Origin: Patescibacteria group bacterium
GTDB lineage: Bacteria > Patescibacteriota > Gracilibacteria > Absconditabacterales > Absconditicoccaceae
Assembly: GCA_017992195.1 (NCBI GenBank)
Contig: JAGOPC010000002.1
Span: 1-64,000 of the forward strand
DNA length: 64,000 nt
Reading direction: 5' to 3'
Numbering within the stretch: the stretch's first letter is position 1; every line of letters begins with the position of its first letter. This document shows positions 21,031 to 32,452 of the stretch, piece by piece. The notes beneath the pieces were generated by a model. The model saw nothing but the letters and a program-made list of their open reading frames with translations, searched no databases and had not been told where the DNA came from. The translations under genes were made by a program, and so were the position numbers.

Positions 21031-23193
21031 ATGAATGATATTATAAAGCTCCCTGAAGATGACCATAAAATCAATGGTTCTCCATCTTTCCCTGTCACTA
21101 TCAATGAGATAGATTCACTTTTTCAGTGAACAAACAATATACAGGAGTATAACGACAGTCTCGATTTTTACATAAAGAAAAAGATCGCATTTCTCGATAA
21201 GAAGAATGCTGCGAAGCAGCACATAGAGAGGGCAATCTATCTGAAAAATGAACTTGTAGATAGGCTCAAGAATGATGTGATTAACTATGCAACTATTCTG
21301 TGAATAAACGATCTTACCGCTGATGATATACTCGTAGAGTTCATTGATCGTGCAAATTTTGGTACAGATATGACAATTAGAATGACATCTCTGATTAAAA
21401 AACTAGGTAAAGAATATAACAGTATGTTTCTTCCCGGATTGGTCAGTTACATGAAGGAAAACAACAGTGATGCGCAGGATGTTCAGTATAAAGGCATCTA
21501 TCTCAATATTCGTCTCAGTGATGAGCAATTGCTTTCTATGCTCGATCAGTCTATAAAGATGGGAGAACAGTATGGAGAAAGTGATATTCATGCGGGTCAG
21601 ACTATGATAGCAGAATACTCAAGTCCTAATGCCGCTAAGCATCTTCATGCGGGACATATCAGATCGACAGTGATCGGACAAATTCTTGCGAATATTTATG
21701 AAAAAACCGGCTACGGCGTTCATAGACTCAACCATATCAACGACCGAGGAGGGTTTGGAGAACTGATTGAATGATATGATCGTTGGTGAGCAAAGCTACA
21801 GGCGGAGTGATATACAGGTAATGACTTGTCATTTATGATATATTCCATCTATAGAAAAGCGGAAAAGGCGGTTGATGTTATTCAAGAGCAATGAGTGGAT
21901 TCCGTGAGCGAAGACGATAAAACATTCCTTAAAGATTATTTTGACTTTAGTGATGGAACATCGCTCGTGGCGGCTTTCGAGGACTACAAGACCAATTCAA
22001 CAGAAAGATTTCGTAGCCTCGAAGATGCGTGACAGCATGAGTTCGAAGGATGGAAGAAAATCTTTGGTTGGAGCCTAGAGGAGTTCAATAAATTTTATAA
22101 GGCATTGGATATCACACACGATTTTGTGATAGGTGAAAGTTTCTATGAGAAAATGGGTAAAAATATTGTGCAGGAGTGAATGGATAAATGAATTATCGTT
22201 CATTTCACTAAGGATATAGCTGATGACTACTATGCGAAATACCTTGAGGAGAATAAGGACCAAGGTGAGAATGTAAAAGAACAGAAGTCTAAAGAGATCT
22301 ATGAAGATGTGGGTTCATATGTGGCGTTGTTGGATAAGTATGAAAGATATGTGGTGATGAGATCGGATGGTGCTAGTATTTATGCGACAAGAGATCTTGG
22401 ATGTTTGTATTACAGATGCATGAACCGGGATCCTGAAACAGTAATGTATGAAGTATGACAGGAACAAACAGATCACTTCAACAAGCTTTTTGAAACAGCC
22501 AGAAAGTTCGGATGGGATAAGATGAATGATGGGAATACAAGAAAATTCCTGCATATCTATCACTGATTTTACGTAAATGCAAAAGATAAGAAGAAACTTT
22601 CTTCAAGAGAGTGAGCAAGTAATGTACACAATCTTATCAAAGAATCAGAAAAGTACTTCCATGAGAAATACGCATCAAAAAACAATTTTGAGGATGAGGA
22701 GATTAGTAACATCTCGAAGACTCTTGGGAAGGCGAGCATCATTATCAATGACATAAGAAAGGCAAGAACCAGTCCTGTATATGTAGATAGCGACCTTCAG
22801 AAAGCGCTAGCAGGCTTTGAAGAATCGGGTGGTCCATATCTGATGTATACTCTCTGCAGAGCAAAAAGTTTGCTTAAGAGAGCAGAAACGGATAAATTGT
22901 CACAGAATGTCGAAGAAGACTTGTCGCAAGAAAATGGCTTGGATAATATAGAGTCTGAGATCATAAAGAAGATAGCGATGCTTTCTGATATGATGATCAA
23001 GGCGAATGAAGAACACGAACCTTCTATACTGGTTGATTATGTTTATGCGCTTACGCAGCACTTCAATACCCTCTACAGTACTAAAAAATACCTCAGCTCA
23101 AGTAAGCTCGGTGTACGCATAACTAAGGGGTATATAAATGTTATGGCAAATGTCCTTAAGGTGTTTAACATCCAACCTTTGGAAAGAATGTAG
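21031..23193 (+). CDS. argS: Arginyl-tRNA synthetase
   Basis: 720 residues, longer than the usual 550-590. Class I synthetase that charges tRNA-Arg. Visible are EYSSPNAAKHLHAGHIRST (HIGH-type site HAGH), NHINDRGGFG, the KMSKS-like KKLSSREGAS and the C-terminal anticodon-binding DALR-like domain (SILVDYVYALTQHFNTLY). An insert between about residues 250 and 400 explains much of the extra length. There are many TGA glycines, including SREG next to the signature loop. Placement between arginase and the PEP-synthase-like gene is unusual. Confidence 0.95.
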
Positions 23194-23218
23194 TTTTTAC
23201 TATTATTATTCGTAAAAG

Positions 23219-26179
23219 ATGTCAGGCGAAATAATAAATGATGAATCTCTCGGTTTTACTATAACAGCATATGGGCATAAGAAAGAAAATGCTCCCAATG
23301 GTTCTGTAAGTGCTGGGAAATATCTTCCTATGTGAGGGAAAACTTTAAATCTTATGGAACTTGCTGAGTTTGCAAATAAGCGGTGATTTACTATCCCAGC
23401 AGGATATGGGCTCGGTTATGATGCTCATATGCATTACATCGAACACAATAATCTTCCTAGTCGCCTTATCGAAATTGTACTATTGATGAAGGAGCGCCTT
23501 GGAGGTAATATAGCTATCAGAAGTTCAGGAAATGTGGAAGATGGTAGTAAGGCAAGTGCTGCAGGAGTCTTTGAATCTCTTTATATTAGGGGTACTAAAG
23601 TAAAATTAGAGCATGGATGGGAAGACTTTGGGAGCGATCAGGCAGCAGTGGAATATGTTGTAAGGAAGATATATGATACGACTAGAAGCGATGGAGCTAT
23701 AGAATATTTTGCTAAAAATGATGTGAAGCCGGAGGATATAAAGATGTGACTTAGTGTGCAGAGACTTCTTGAAACGCCTATAGTTGCGTGAGTGATATTG
23801 GCTTCTCATGGCGAGGAGGGTAAAAGAGAAGTCTACGCAAATTACGTCGTTAATGATTTTGGCAATGTGATTGCTGACGGACATACGCCAGGAAGTTCTA
23901 TTTTTTTAAAAGAAGGTGTTGTACTTAGTCATGTGCAGAATTTTGACTCTCGTCAACGCGAGACTATGAGCGAACTGGCAAGTCATATAACAGAAGGCGT
24001 CGTGGATATCCTTGCCGGTAGTATTATGGACTCATATGAGTATTCAAATGGTGATATAGAATTCGCTATAGATAAAAATGCTTTCATCGAATTTATGGAT
24101 GCATTTGAGACAGAACATAAAGATGAGATATTGTCGTTATTTCAGGATATGGTAAGCGTTGATCAGTCGTTCGAACCTCATGTAAATAAACTTTTTGATG
24201 GATTGATGTATATTGCTGATGTTAGAAAGAATGAAACAGCGGAGCCAATCGTGGTTTATTTAAAAGTTACTAGAAGGGTCGCAGATCTAATCGATGGCTT
24301 GAAAAATATGCATGCGCTAATACAGGCGATGCCAGATAATCATGAACTAAAGACTCAGTACGGAAAAATTCTAATGAAGTTGATATCCGTACTTCAGTAC
24401 AGAAATCTTGTAAGACCTATGCCAAAGTATAATCCTAATGCAAGAGGTTCTCTCTCAAGCATTTATAACCCAGACGATACAGATAAACAAGAAATAGATG
24501 GTGTGGTAGTGAGAGTTGAAGATTTCAAAAGCGTGCATGAGATCGAGGCGGCTATAAAGGAATATAAAGCTGAAGGGCTGAAGGTGATTTTTGTCGGTAA
24601 GTCTCCTGCCATCGAGCATGAACATGCGCTTGCCTTGTCGCATGCAACGTTATTGGAGCGCTCAGGATCATGATCTCACATAGCGCTGAGAGCATGAGAA
24701 TGGAAGAAGCCTGCAATCGGTGGATGTAAGACAGATCACCTTCATTCCGGCCTGCATCTTGTTCTCGATTCTGATAAAATGACGCTTATAAATCAAGAAG
24801 GACACGATATACTTGAACCGCTCTTTACGGGAGAAAATATTAATCAGGAGTATATCAACGAACATCTTGCATTCACAGAGCAATATATCTTTACGAATGA
24901 ACCAACTGTAGATGAAGCAAAGAAATGGCTTCATGAGAAAATAGCAAAAGCCTGTGATAAAGAAGACGCTGATATCTTATCATCTATCCTTGAAGATAAT
25001 TGCGGCGCAATTCAACAAGCTACAAAAGAGGACTATGAAGAGTTGTGATTTGATTCGTGTCAGACGAATAGAAAGTTGTCTAAAATCATTGCACAAGTGA
25101 TGCTTATCGGTGGATATATATATGAGTCAGAAGTGCTCTGATATGCTGTATCGGTAGATGAAGCCATTACATATCTGAAAACGGATGTCTCTATTAGACC
25201 CGAATATCATACTCAGATAATAGATATCGCAAAGAAGTATGGTTCTAATCAGGAGTTTCTTTATCCTGGTGTAACGCCGTCAACGTCTGATACTAAGCCC
25301 TTAAAAGAGTATATTGATGATGTACTTATGTGAAAACCATCGGTGTCAGTAAGGGCTGTAACATGAGTTGGAGGTATAAGAAATGATAAGCTTTGGAATG
25401 AGGCTGTAGACTTTCAAAGTTTCCTTTCGCTCAAGATATGAGAAGATAAAAGATATTATCCTGGTGTAGTGCTGATCCGCCAGCTTTGTGAGAATGAACC
25501 GGCCAATATTCCTGCAATACAGTCTGTAAAAAATGATAATCTATATCTTTATGAAAAACTTATAGAGTTGAGAAGATCTATATTATCACAAAAAGAAAAC
25601 GTCGTAAGAGATGTAGCTATGCTTTGTTCGGCATATTTGCCATGAAAACTAAAGGGGGAGGTATATGCTGCAGCAGAGCCAAAAAGCATAGACAATATGT
25701 CGCTTCGCCTTTTGCAAGCATACCATTCACCAAGATCTGAATTAGATGCATTCCTTAAAATGCTTGAGCAGTTCGTGCAATGAGAAGAGATAGACAGTAA
25801 GAAGATAGATATTGTGTTTCATGAACTGGATATACAGATAAAATCTATGCAGACATTCAACTCTACGCTTCACATTCCATGGGCTTCATGACTTGCAAGT
25901 ATAGCAAATGGTATGATAGGAAACCTGAGGAATAGAGCTGGAAATTCGGCTATAAGATATGGGGTTGGTCGTGAAGATAAAAGCTTTGAGATCGTTCAGT
26001 ACGATTTGGCAAATGGTAAAACAAGCTATGTTGCTAAGATATATAACAATAAGTTATTTGGAGGGAAGCCAGTTGAAAGCTTTGTTATAAATGCAGAGCA
26101 TCCTATCAGAAAAGAGATAGAAGAAATGGGGTTTCTGCAGACAGCTATTAATTATCTGGGAAATTATTCGTCAATGTAA
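23219..26179 (+). CDS. PEP synthase/PPDK-like protein with unrecognised C-terminal half
   Basis: 986 residues in one frame over many TGAs. The N-terminal part resembles the ATP-grasp domain of PEP synthase/pyruvate phosphate dikinase: AIRSSGNVEDGSKASAAGVF (about residues 100-120) matches the family AVRSSA.xED..xSFAG. A swivelling phospho-histidine-like domain follows: ERSGSGSHIALRAGEWKKP with His487 in the place of the phosphorylated His. The PEP-binding TIM barrel expected next is not recognisable; the last ~430 residues are unknown. The canonical TSH reads GSH. It could be a diverged dikinase or phosphotransferase. It lies 33 bases upstream of arginine kinase. Confidence 0.7.
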
Positions 26180-26212
26180 ATTTCTTTATTTTATTCTTAT
26201 ATTTTAACAAAA

Positions 26213-27316
26213 ATGAATAGCATATTCCAAATCTCAGACTCTCTTACTGCCAAAGAAATACTTGCTCGCCTTGCTGAATGATCTTCACTGACTTACAAGG
26301 TGCTGGAAAGCGCATGAGAAGAGTATGTGCAAAAATTACTTGATCGAAAAACTCCATATGGTAAAAGTTTCATTCATCTCATCTCTTCAGGTCTTCATAA
26401 TCCTTCTAGCGAGATAGGTGTGTATGCAGATGGTGCTAAAACATATGAGGATGAACTATTTGGAGATTTTTTCTCAAAAATCATCCACTTATATCATGGG
26501 TTCGATAGAACTACGCAGAAACATACAGAGAACTTTGATATAGATGATATCGCCGTGGAAGATCTGAATGCGCATGCTACTGACTCATGTAAAGCACTTT
26601 CGGTTCGTGTCAGATATGCCTTCGCTTTAGACAACTTTCCATTCCAGTCGGCTATGACGCGCGAGCAAAGGAAAGATGCAGAATCAGCAATATGTGCAGC
26701 ACTTGATAACTTGCCGGAAGTTCTGCATGGCACCTATGAGTATTTGGAAAATATGAGCGCGGAGCGCAGGCAGCAGCTTATAACTGAGCACTTCCTGTCG
26801 CCTACTGAAGAGGATCCGTTCCTTGTAAATGCAGGTATGACCACTGACTGGCCTATAGGAAGAGGAATATATCTTTCAAACGATAAGACCTTTTTCACGC
26901 TTGTTAATGACGAAGATAATCGTGTCGGAGTGCTGGAGCAAGGATGAGATATAAAGAAAATATTTCAAAAGCTGGCGTCTGCAAATCATATATTCAATAG
27001 CTATCTTCGTATAGCGCGTAATGCTACTTATGGGAAGCTCGTGAGTTGTCCTACGAATATAGGAACAGGAATGCGTCTGAGTGTCATGTTGACGCTTCCT
27101 AAGCTGGCTCAGGATATGGATGCGCTTAAGAAGAAGGCAAAAGCTCTTTGACTGTCTGTCCGTGGCCACTATGGTGAACACTCAGGAGTATGATCTAGAT
27201 GAGAAGTGGACATCTCAAACAAGGCGCGTCTTGGTATATCAGAAAGAGAGATAGCGCAACTTGTCTATAACGGCGCACGTGAACTTATGAAAATGGAAAT
27301 AACATATACCTCATAG
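26213..27316 (+). CDS. Arginine kinase (phosphagen kinase), full length
   Basis: 367 residues, the size of animal arginine kinases (about 357). Transfers phosphate between ATP and a guanidino substrate. The N-terminal phosphagen kinase domain is present: LDRKTPYGKSFIHLISSGL and SEIGVYADGAKTYED, aligning with the substrate loop SGVGIYAPDAE. The catalytic domain has VRVRYAFALDNFPF, WPIGRGIYLSND, VNDEDN (Glu234), SCPTNIGTGMRLSVML (reactive Cys279), RGHYGEHSG (Glu322) and DISNKARLGISE. RGHYGEH and DISNKARLG are arginine/creatine kinase-like and unlike McsB. Six in-frame TGAs show it has been in this recoded lineage a long time. The usual NEEDH reads NDEDN, with a one-residue deletion after it. 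Confidence 0.93.
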
Positions 27317-27409
27317 TTTATGTTTTATTTTCGACATAGACGATCACTTTACATAAATATACTTCACTCAATGCAGAGTGGTTTTATCTGTAACATCTAA
27401 CTTTGAGAT

Positions 27410-28432
27410 ATGAATATTATAGACCTGCATGAGGATCGATCTGACAATGCCCTTTGTACAACGCATAAGGATTTTTTCGCCACAAATCATACTGACTGAT
27501 GGAACGCCGAAAAGATGGATGCTCTTAATCAGGTAGACCTTAAGAGGCTGCAGAAAAGTAAGGTTTCGGCTGTGATCGGAGCGATTTTCATAGACCCTGA
27601 TGCTATGATAACCACAAAAAATGATACACTGTGTTATCCTATCGATGCTGCTAGTTTTGAACTATGACGCCACTTGAAATACTATGATTGGGTGATCGAA
27701 AAATCAGCATGAGCTATCTATCAGATACTTTCGGGATTAGACTTGTCTGCTGAGGTGATGGCCTCATGAAAGATAGGGCTGCTCAAACATCTTGAAGGTT
27801 TTTACTTTGCTCGCCCGTTGGACAAAAACTTTGATATTCTGGATGATGTCTATGCGAAGTGAGTGAGATCAGTTGCCATGACCTGGTGAACAAGCTCTAA
27901 TATGGCAGGCGGGAATGATAAAAATGAGAGAGGCCTCAATGATATGTGAAAAAGATTTATAGAAAAACTTGCATCGAAAAAAATGCTTATAGATCTTGCG
28001 CATGCAAGCCAGAAGTCTTTCGAGGATATTATGCAGATAGTGAAAAAACCTGTGATGGTGTCGCATACGAAAATTACAGATAGGAGAGATAAAGCAAGAT
28101 TTCTGACAGTTGATCAGGCTAAAAAAGTGGCTGATGGGGGCGGAATCATAGGTATTATGACTATGAAATCTGAAGATGATCAGTTCTCTCTCGTAGATCT
28201 CGAAAGTTATGTTAAGCACATCAAACAGGCTATGATAATAGCGTGAGAGGATCATGTCGCGATGTGAACAGATTTTGACGGACTTACTAAAGAACATAGT
28301 ATAGAAGGCTTCATTGATATATGAAAAGTAGATCTCCTTATTATAGAGATGAAAAAACAAAATCTGAGTGATGCGCAGATAGAAAAATTCCTTGGAAATA
28401 ATGCATTGAGATTTATACAGGAAAACATATAG
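27410..28432 (+). CDS. M19 family membrane-dipeptidase-like peptidase
   Basis: 340 residues. Zinc dipeptidase family (renal dipeptidase type). Metal-site motifs are IDLHEDRSDN near the start, LIDLAHASQKSFEDI, KPVMVSHTK and GTDFDGLT near the end. Ten TGAs encode Gly, including the Gly of GTDFDG. No signal peptide is seen, so it is probably cytoplasmic and acts on imported or intracellular dipeptides. It lies 93 bases after arginine kinase. Confidence 0.88.
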
Positions 28433-28470
28433 ATACATCGTTTTTATCTTATTCCCACCTTTATGGTTCT

Positions 28471-29865
28471 ATGGCAAAATCAAAATTTATAGACCTTATG
28501 AAACAAACCTATGATTTCCCTTCAAAAGGTTTTGACCTTCACAGAGGCGCACTCACTTTCCAATGACTCGATCTTATGAAGCTTGTAAAGAAGTATGGAT
28601 CACCATTAAAGATAACCTATCTTCCTAAGGTGGCTCACCAGATTAAATACGCAAAAGATCTTTTTGACAAAGCAATTCACAAGCACAACTATCATGGAAA
28701 ATATACATATACGTATTGTACAAAAAGCTCTCATTTTAGCTTTATTCTCAATAAGGCTATAGATTCTGGTGCGCAACTTGAGATATCTTCAGCGTATGAT
28801 ATTTTGCTTATTAGAAAACTTTACAGTGAGAAAAGAATAGATAAGTCGATCCTTGTCATCTGTAATGGTTATAAGAGTCTGAACTATCTTGAAAATATTG
28901 TTTCATTGTGGAAAGAGGGATTTAAAAATATCGTCGTTGTGTTAGACAACCAGGATGAGATAGACAAGCTCGAAAAACTTGTAGATGAAGGAATATTTAA
29001 AATTGGTATAAGAATTGCCACAGAAGAAGAGCCAAAGTTTGAACAATATACTTCAAGACTTGGGATGAGCGCAAAGGATGTCGTGAAATTCTACAAGACA
29101 CACATCAAGAAAAAGAAGAAATTTCAGCTTGTTATGATGCACTTTTTCATAAACTCTAAAGTGAAAGATAATGCGTATTACCGGAGTGAACTTTCAAGGC
29201 TAGTAGAAGTATATTGTGATCTTAAATATGAGTGCAAAACTCTAGAGTTTCTTGATATTGGAGGAGGATTCCCGATTTGTACGGCTTTAGATATGGAGTA
29301 TGATTATGAGTATATGATAGATCAGATAGTTTGGTCTATCCAGCATATCTGTGATGCGAATGATATAGATACTCCAAATATTATTTCTGAATTCTGATCG
29401 TATACAGTAGGTGAAAGCTGAGCTATCATCTATAAGGTTATCGGAACAAAGCAGCAAAATGAAAAAGAAAAATGGTATATGATCAATAGCAGTTTCATTA
29501 CGACCCTTCCAGATACTCGGTGAATAGGGCAAAAGTTTATCATGCTCCCGCTCAATCTCTGGAATAAACCATATGGAAATGTAAATCTTGGTTGAATCAC
29601 TTGTGATAGCGATGACTACTATGATAAGGATAATAAATGAAATCAGATCATCCTTCCGGAGTATGGTAAAGAAGAGGACCTCTATATCGGGTTTTTCCAT
29701 ACAGGTGCATATCAGGAATCTATTGGAGGATACGGAGGAATACAGCATTGTCTTATACCAGCACCAAAGCATGTTATCATAGATGAAATTGGTGGAAAAC
29801 AGACTATCCATGAATTTGCTCCTGAACAGGACGCTGAACAAATGCTTAAGATATTATGATATTAA
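28471..29865 (+). CDS. PLP-dependent arginine decarboxylase-like protein (SpeA/fold III)
   Basis: 464 residues. Alanine-racemase-fold decarboxylase. YTYCTKSSHF holds the likely PLP lysine. Further motifs are GIRIATEEEP, TSRLGMS, MMHFFINSKV, FLDIGGGFPI (PLP phosphate loop), ISEFGSYTVGESGAI and HTGAYQESIGGYGG. These patterns follow biosynthetic arginine decarboxylase (SpeA), which makes agmatine for polyamines. SpeA is normally ~630 residues, so this is a shorter form. Diaminopimelate or ornithine decarboxylase activity is the alternative. Seven TGAs, one of them three codons before the stop. Confidence 0.8.
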
Positions 29866-29874
29866 TTTCTTTCT

Positions 29875-30372
29875 ATGTCGAACGATAAAATTGTGTTTTT
29901 GGACTGTGATGAAACATTGTGGACTTCTCCTAATAAGGATCGAATATGATCCGTGCCGGGCTCATTTGAAGTGATCGACAATAATGCAATTGTAAGATCA
30001 GATAGCGCTGTTTTTACACTAAAAAAAGACGTAAGACAAGCTTTGGGTGTTCTCAGGGATAGGTGATTCTGCTTATGAATCATAAGTGATAATATAGCGC
30101 AGCAAGTGGCTGAGGTGCTAAATCTTTTTCATCTTAGTGATTTTTTTGATCAAAGATTTATCTCTGTTGAACTCCGGGAGTCGGAAAAGCAACGCTGTCC
30201 TAAAGAGCAGATGATTAAAAAGCTTTTGGAAAAACATGAGTGAAACTCATTTAAAGAGGTCTATCTTGTGGATGATAAAGACTACAGACAGGCGATGCTT
30301 GATAATGGATATAAGTTTATCCACTCACAATATCCTTCGTTGCTGTCTGATATAGAGGAACTTGTGAAGTAA
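29875..30372 (+). CDS. HAD-superfamily phosphatase-like protein
   Basis: 165 residues. Motif I FLDCDETLWTS carries the nucleophile Asp, motif II is ISDN, and motif IV is YLVDDKDYR. The DCDETLW form is close to magnesium-dependent phosphatase-1/HAD III types. Four TGAs. It starts nine bases after the decarboxylase stop and is the last gene of the island before the terminator at 30441. The substrate is unknown. Confidence 0.85.
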
Positions 30373-30440
30373 CTCGTTGTAAATGGCTGTATTGAAAAAT
30401 AGCTGTTATTTTGTAATAAATTCTTGCATTTTCCCAGCTA

Positions 30441-30468
30441 AAACCTAGTATCTAACTCTAGGTTTTTT
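30441..30468 (+). terminator. Terminator at the end of the arginine island
   Basis: AACCTAG (30442-30448) pairs with CTAGGTT (30458-30464), then Ts. It lies 20 bases before alaS, so it separates alaS from the preceding run of genes. Confidence 0.85.
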
Positions 30469-30487
30469 ACATTCCGAAGGCTCATAG

Positions 30488-32347
30488 ATGACACTTAACT
30501 CCGATCAGATCAGACAGAAATATGTCGAATATTTCACTAAAAACGGACATGCACATATCGAGGCGGCGAGACTTTTGCCACAAGGTGATAGCTCATTACT
30601 TTTCGTGAACTCGGGGATGTTTCCACTTGTGCCATATTTATTTGGAGCAGATCATCCTGCAGGTACAAGGCTCGTAGATTATCAGCGCTGTTTTAGAACA
30701 GTAGATATTAACGAAGTTGGTGACCACAGACACACGACATCTTTTGAGATGCTTGGAAACTGGAGTCTCGGAGATTATTTTAAGAAGGAACAAATAGAGT
30801 TTTTGTTCACGTTTCTTTTTGACGAACTAAGTATAGATCCTTCAAAGATTTATCAGACTGTTTTCGGTGGAAGCGAAGAAGTCCCTGCTGATGCAGAAGC
30901 AATAGCTTTTATTAAAGAACAGTTCGCTAAGCGTAATGTCTCTGCAGAGCTATGACCCAAGACAACAGGTATCGGTGAAGATGGTCCATGAGTAGAGTGT
31001 GATTTTACGACACAAAGAATATTTGAATATTGAGATGACAAGAATCGGTGGCAGAGAGAAAAAGCTATCGGCGAACTTGGTGGTCCAGATAGTGAAACAT
31101 TTTATGATTCGGGTAAAGAGCATAATCCTGCATTTTGACCCTACTGTCATCCAAACTGTGATTGTGGTCGTTTCATCGAAATTGGAAATAGCGTCTTTAT
31201 GACCTATGTTCTCAGAGAAAGCGGTTGGGTTAAACTTGATCGTCAAAATGTAGACTTTGGTGGAGGACTTGAAAGAATAACTATGGCGGTTCAGTGATTG
31301 GGTAATGTCTTTAAGACAGATATATTCTCTTCATATATTCAGATATTGGAAGATCAGTATGGTGTCAAATACGAGGATCACGCAAAAGATGTCGAGGTGA
31401 TTGTTGATCATATTAGAGCTATCGCATGGTTGATCATGGACGGAGCATTGCCGTCTAATAAAGACCAAGGTTACTACCTCAGACGTTTGATCAGAAGAGT
31501 AGCTTCAAAGTTACAATTGCTTGGTGTAGATATGCAGGCGATCAATGTGTTGCTCGAGGCTGTGATAGAGAAACTTGGAAACACTTATACTGAGATGAAA
31601 GAGAAGAAAGAAGAGATCATGGCGGTCGTGGGTAAAGAAGTAAAAGCGTTTTCACAGAATCTGAAAAGTGGGTTACAGCATTTTGAAAAAGTTGTTGTAC
31701 GTGAAAATGGGATCAGTGCGGATGATGCATTTTTGTTGCAGACGTCGTATGGTTTCCCGATAGAGCTCATTATAGAGATCGCGAATGATAGAGGTTTGAA
31801 TGTGGATGTTGATGGATACAAGGCGAAGATCGAAGAGCATAAAAATATTTCTCGTCAGGGTATGGAGAAGAAGTTCAAGAGTGGGCTTGGAGATACGGGT
31901 GAGCAGACGGTGAAGTATCATACTGCGACGCATCTGTTACATCAGACCCTCCGTGATGTGCTTGGCGAACACGTGCAGCAGAAGGGATCGAATCTGACCG
32001 CTGAGAGACTGAGATTTGACTTCTCTCATCCGACTGCGATGACGAAGGAGCAAGTTGCTGAGGTGGAGCAGAGAGTTAATAATTTGATCAAAGATGGTTT
32101 CGCGGTAAGTGTGGAAACGATGAAGACTGATGACGCATTTGCAAGTGGCGCGCTCGGATTTTTCGGTGATAAGTATGGGCCAGAAGTGACTGTCTACACG
32201 ATGACAAATCCGCATGGTATTGTTATCAGCAAAGAAATTTGTACTGGTCCGCACGTGCAGAATCTCGATGGATTCGGTAACTTTAGAATTACTGAAGAAG
32301 CGAGTGTCGCGGCTGGAGTGAGACGTATCAAGGCTATTTTAGAATAA
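30488..32347 (+). CDS. alaS: Alanyl-tRNA synthetase, lacking the C-terminal domain
   Basis: 619 residues; typical AlaRS is about 870. Class II core motifs are present (FVNSGMFPLVPYLFG, RLVDYQRCFRTVDINEVG and FGGGLERITMAV), followed by the editing domain with HTATHLLHQTLRDVLG and the Cys/His site CTGPHVQN. The protein ends at ASVAAGVRRIKAILE, directly after the SAD/editing module, so the C-Ala (DHHA1-like) domain is missing. Five TGAs, one within the motif region. The stop is TAA and the next gene is 105 bases away, so this is an evolved short form and not a broken gene. Confidence 0.95.
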
Positions 32348-32379
32348 TATCACACCATCATATATTGTCGAGAAAAAAG

Positions 32380-32401
32380 CAGGCCTAAGGCTTGTTTTTT
32401 G
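32380..32401 (+). terminator. Terminator after alaS
   Basis: CAGGCC (32380-32385) pairs with GGCTTG (32389-32394) over a 3-base loop, followed by six Ts. Confidence 0.75.
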
Positions 32402-32452
32402 TTATGTGTTTCGTATCTTTGGGAAGATTTATTTGCATAATTTTTCGTCTTC

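Noticed and set aside
26213-27316. Protein-arginine kinase McsB
   Set aside because: The N-terminal phosphagen domain and the RGHYGEH and DISNKARLG motifs fit arginine/creatine kinases; no CtsR, McsA or ClpC gene is adjacent.
27869-28438. 189-codon minus-strand ORF
   Set aside because: It lies opposite the M19 dipeptidase, which has clear metal-site motifs; the minus frame has low-complexity Phe/Tyr/His-rich content typical of an antisense shadow.
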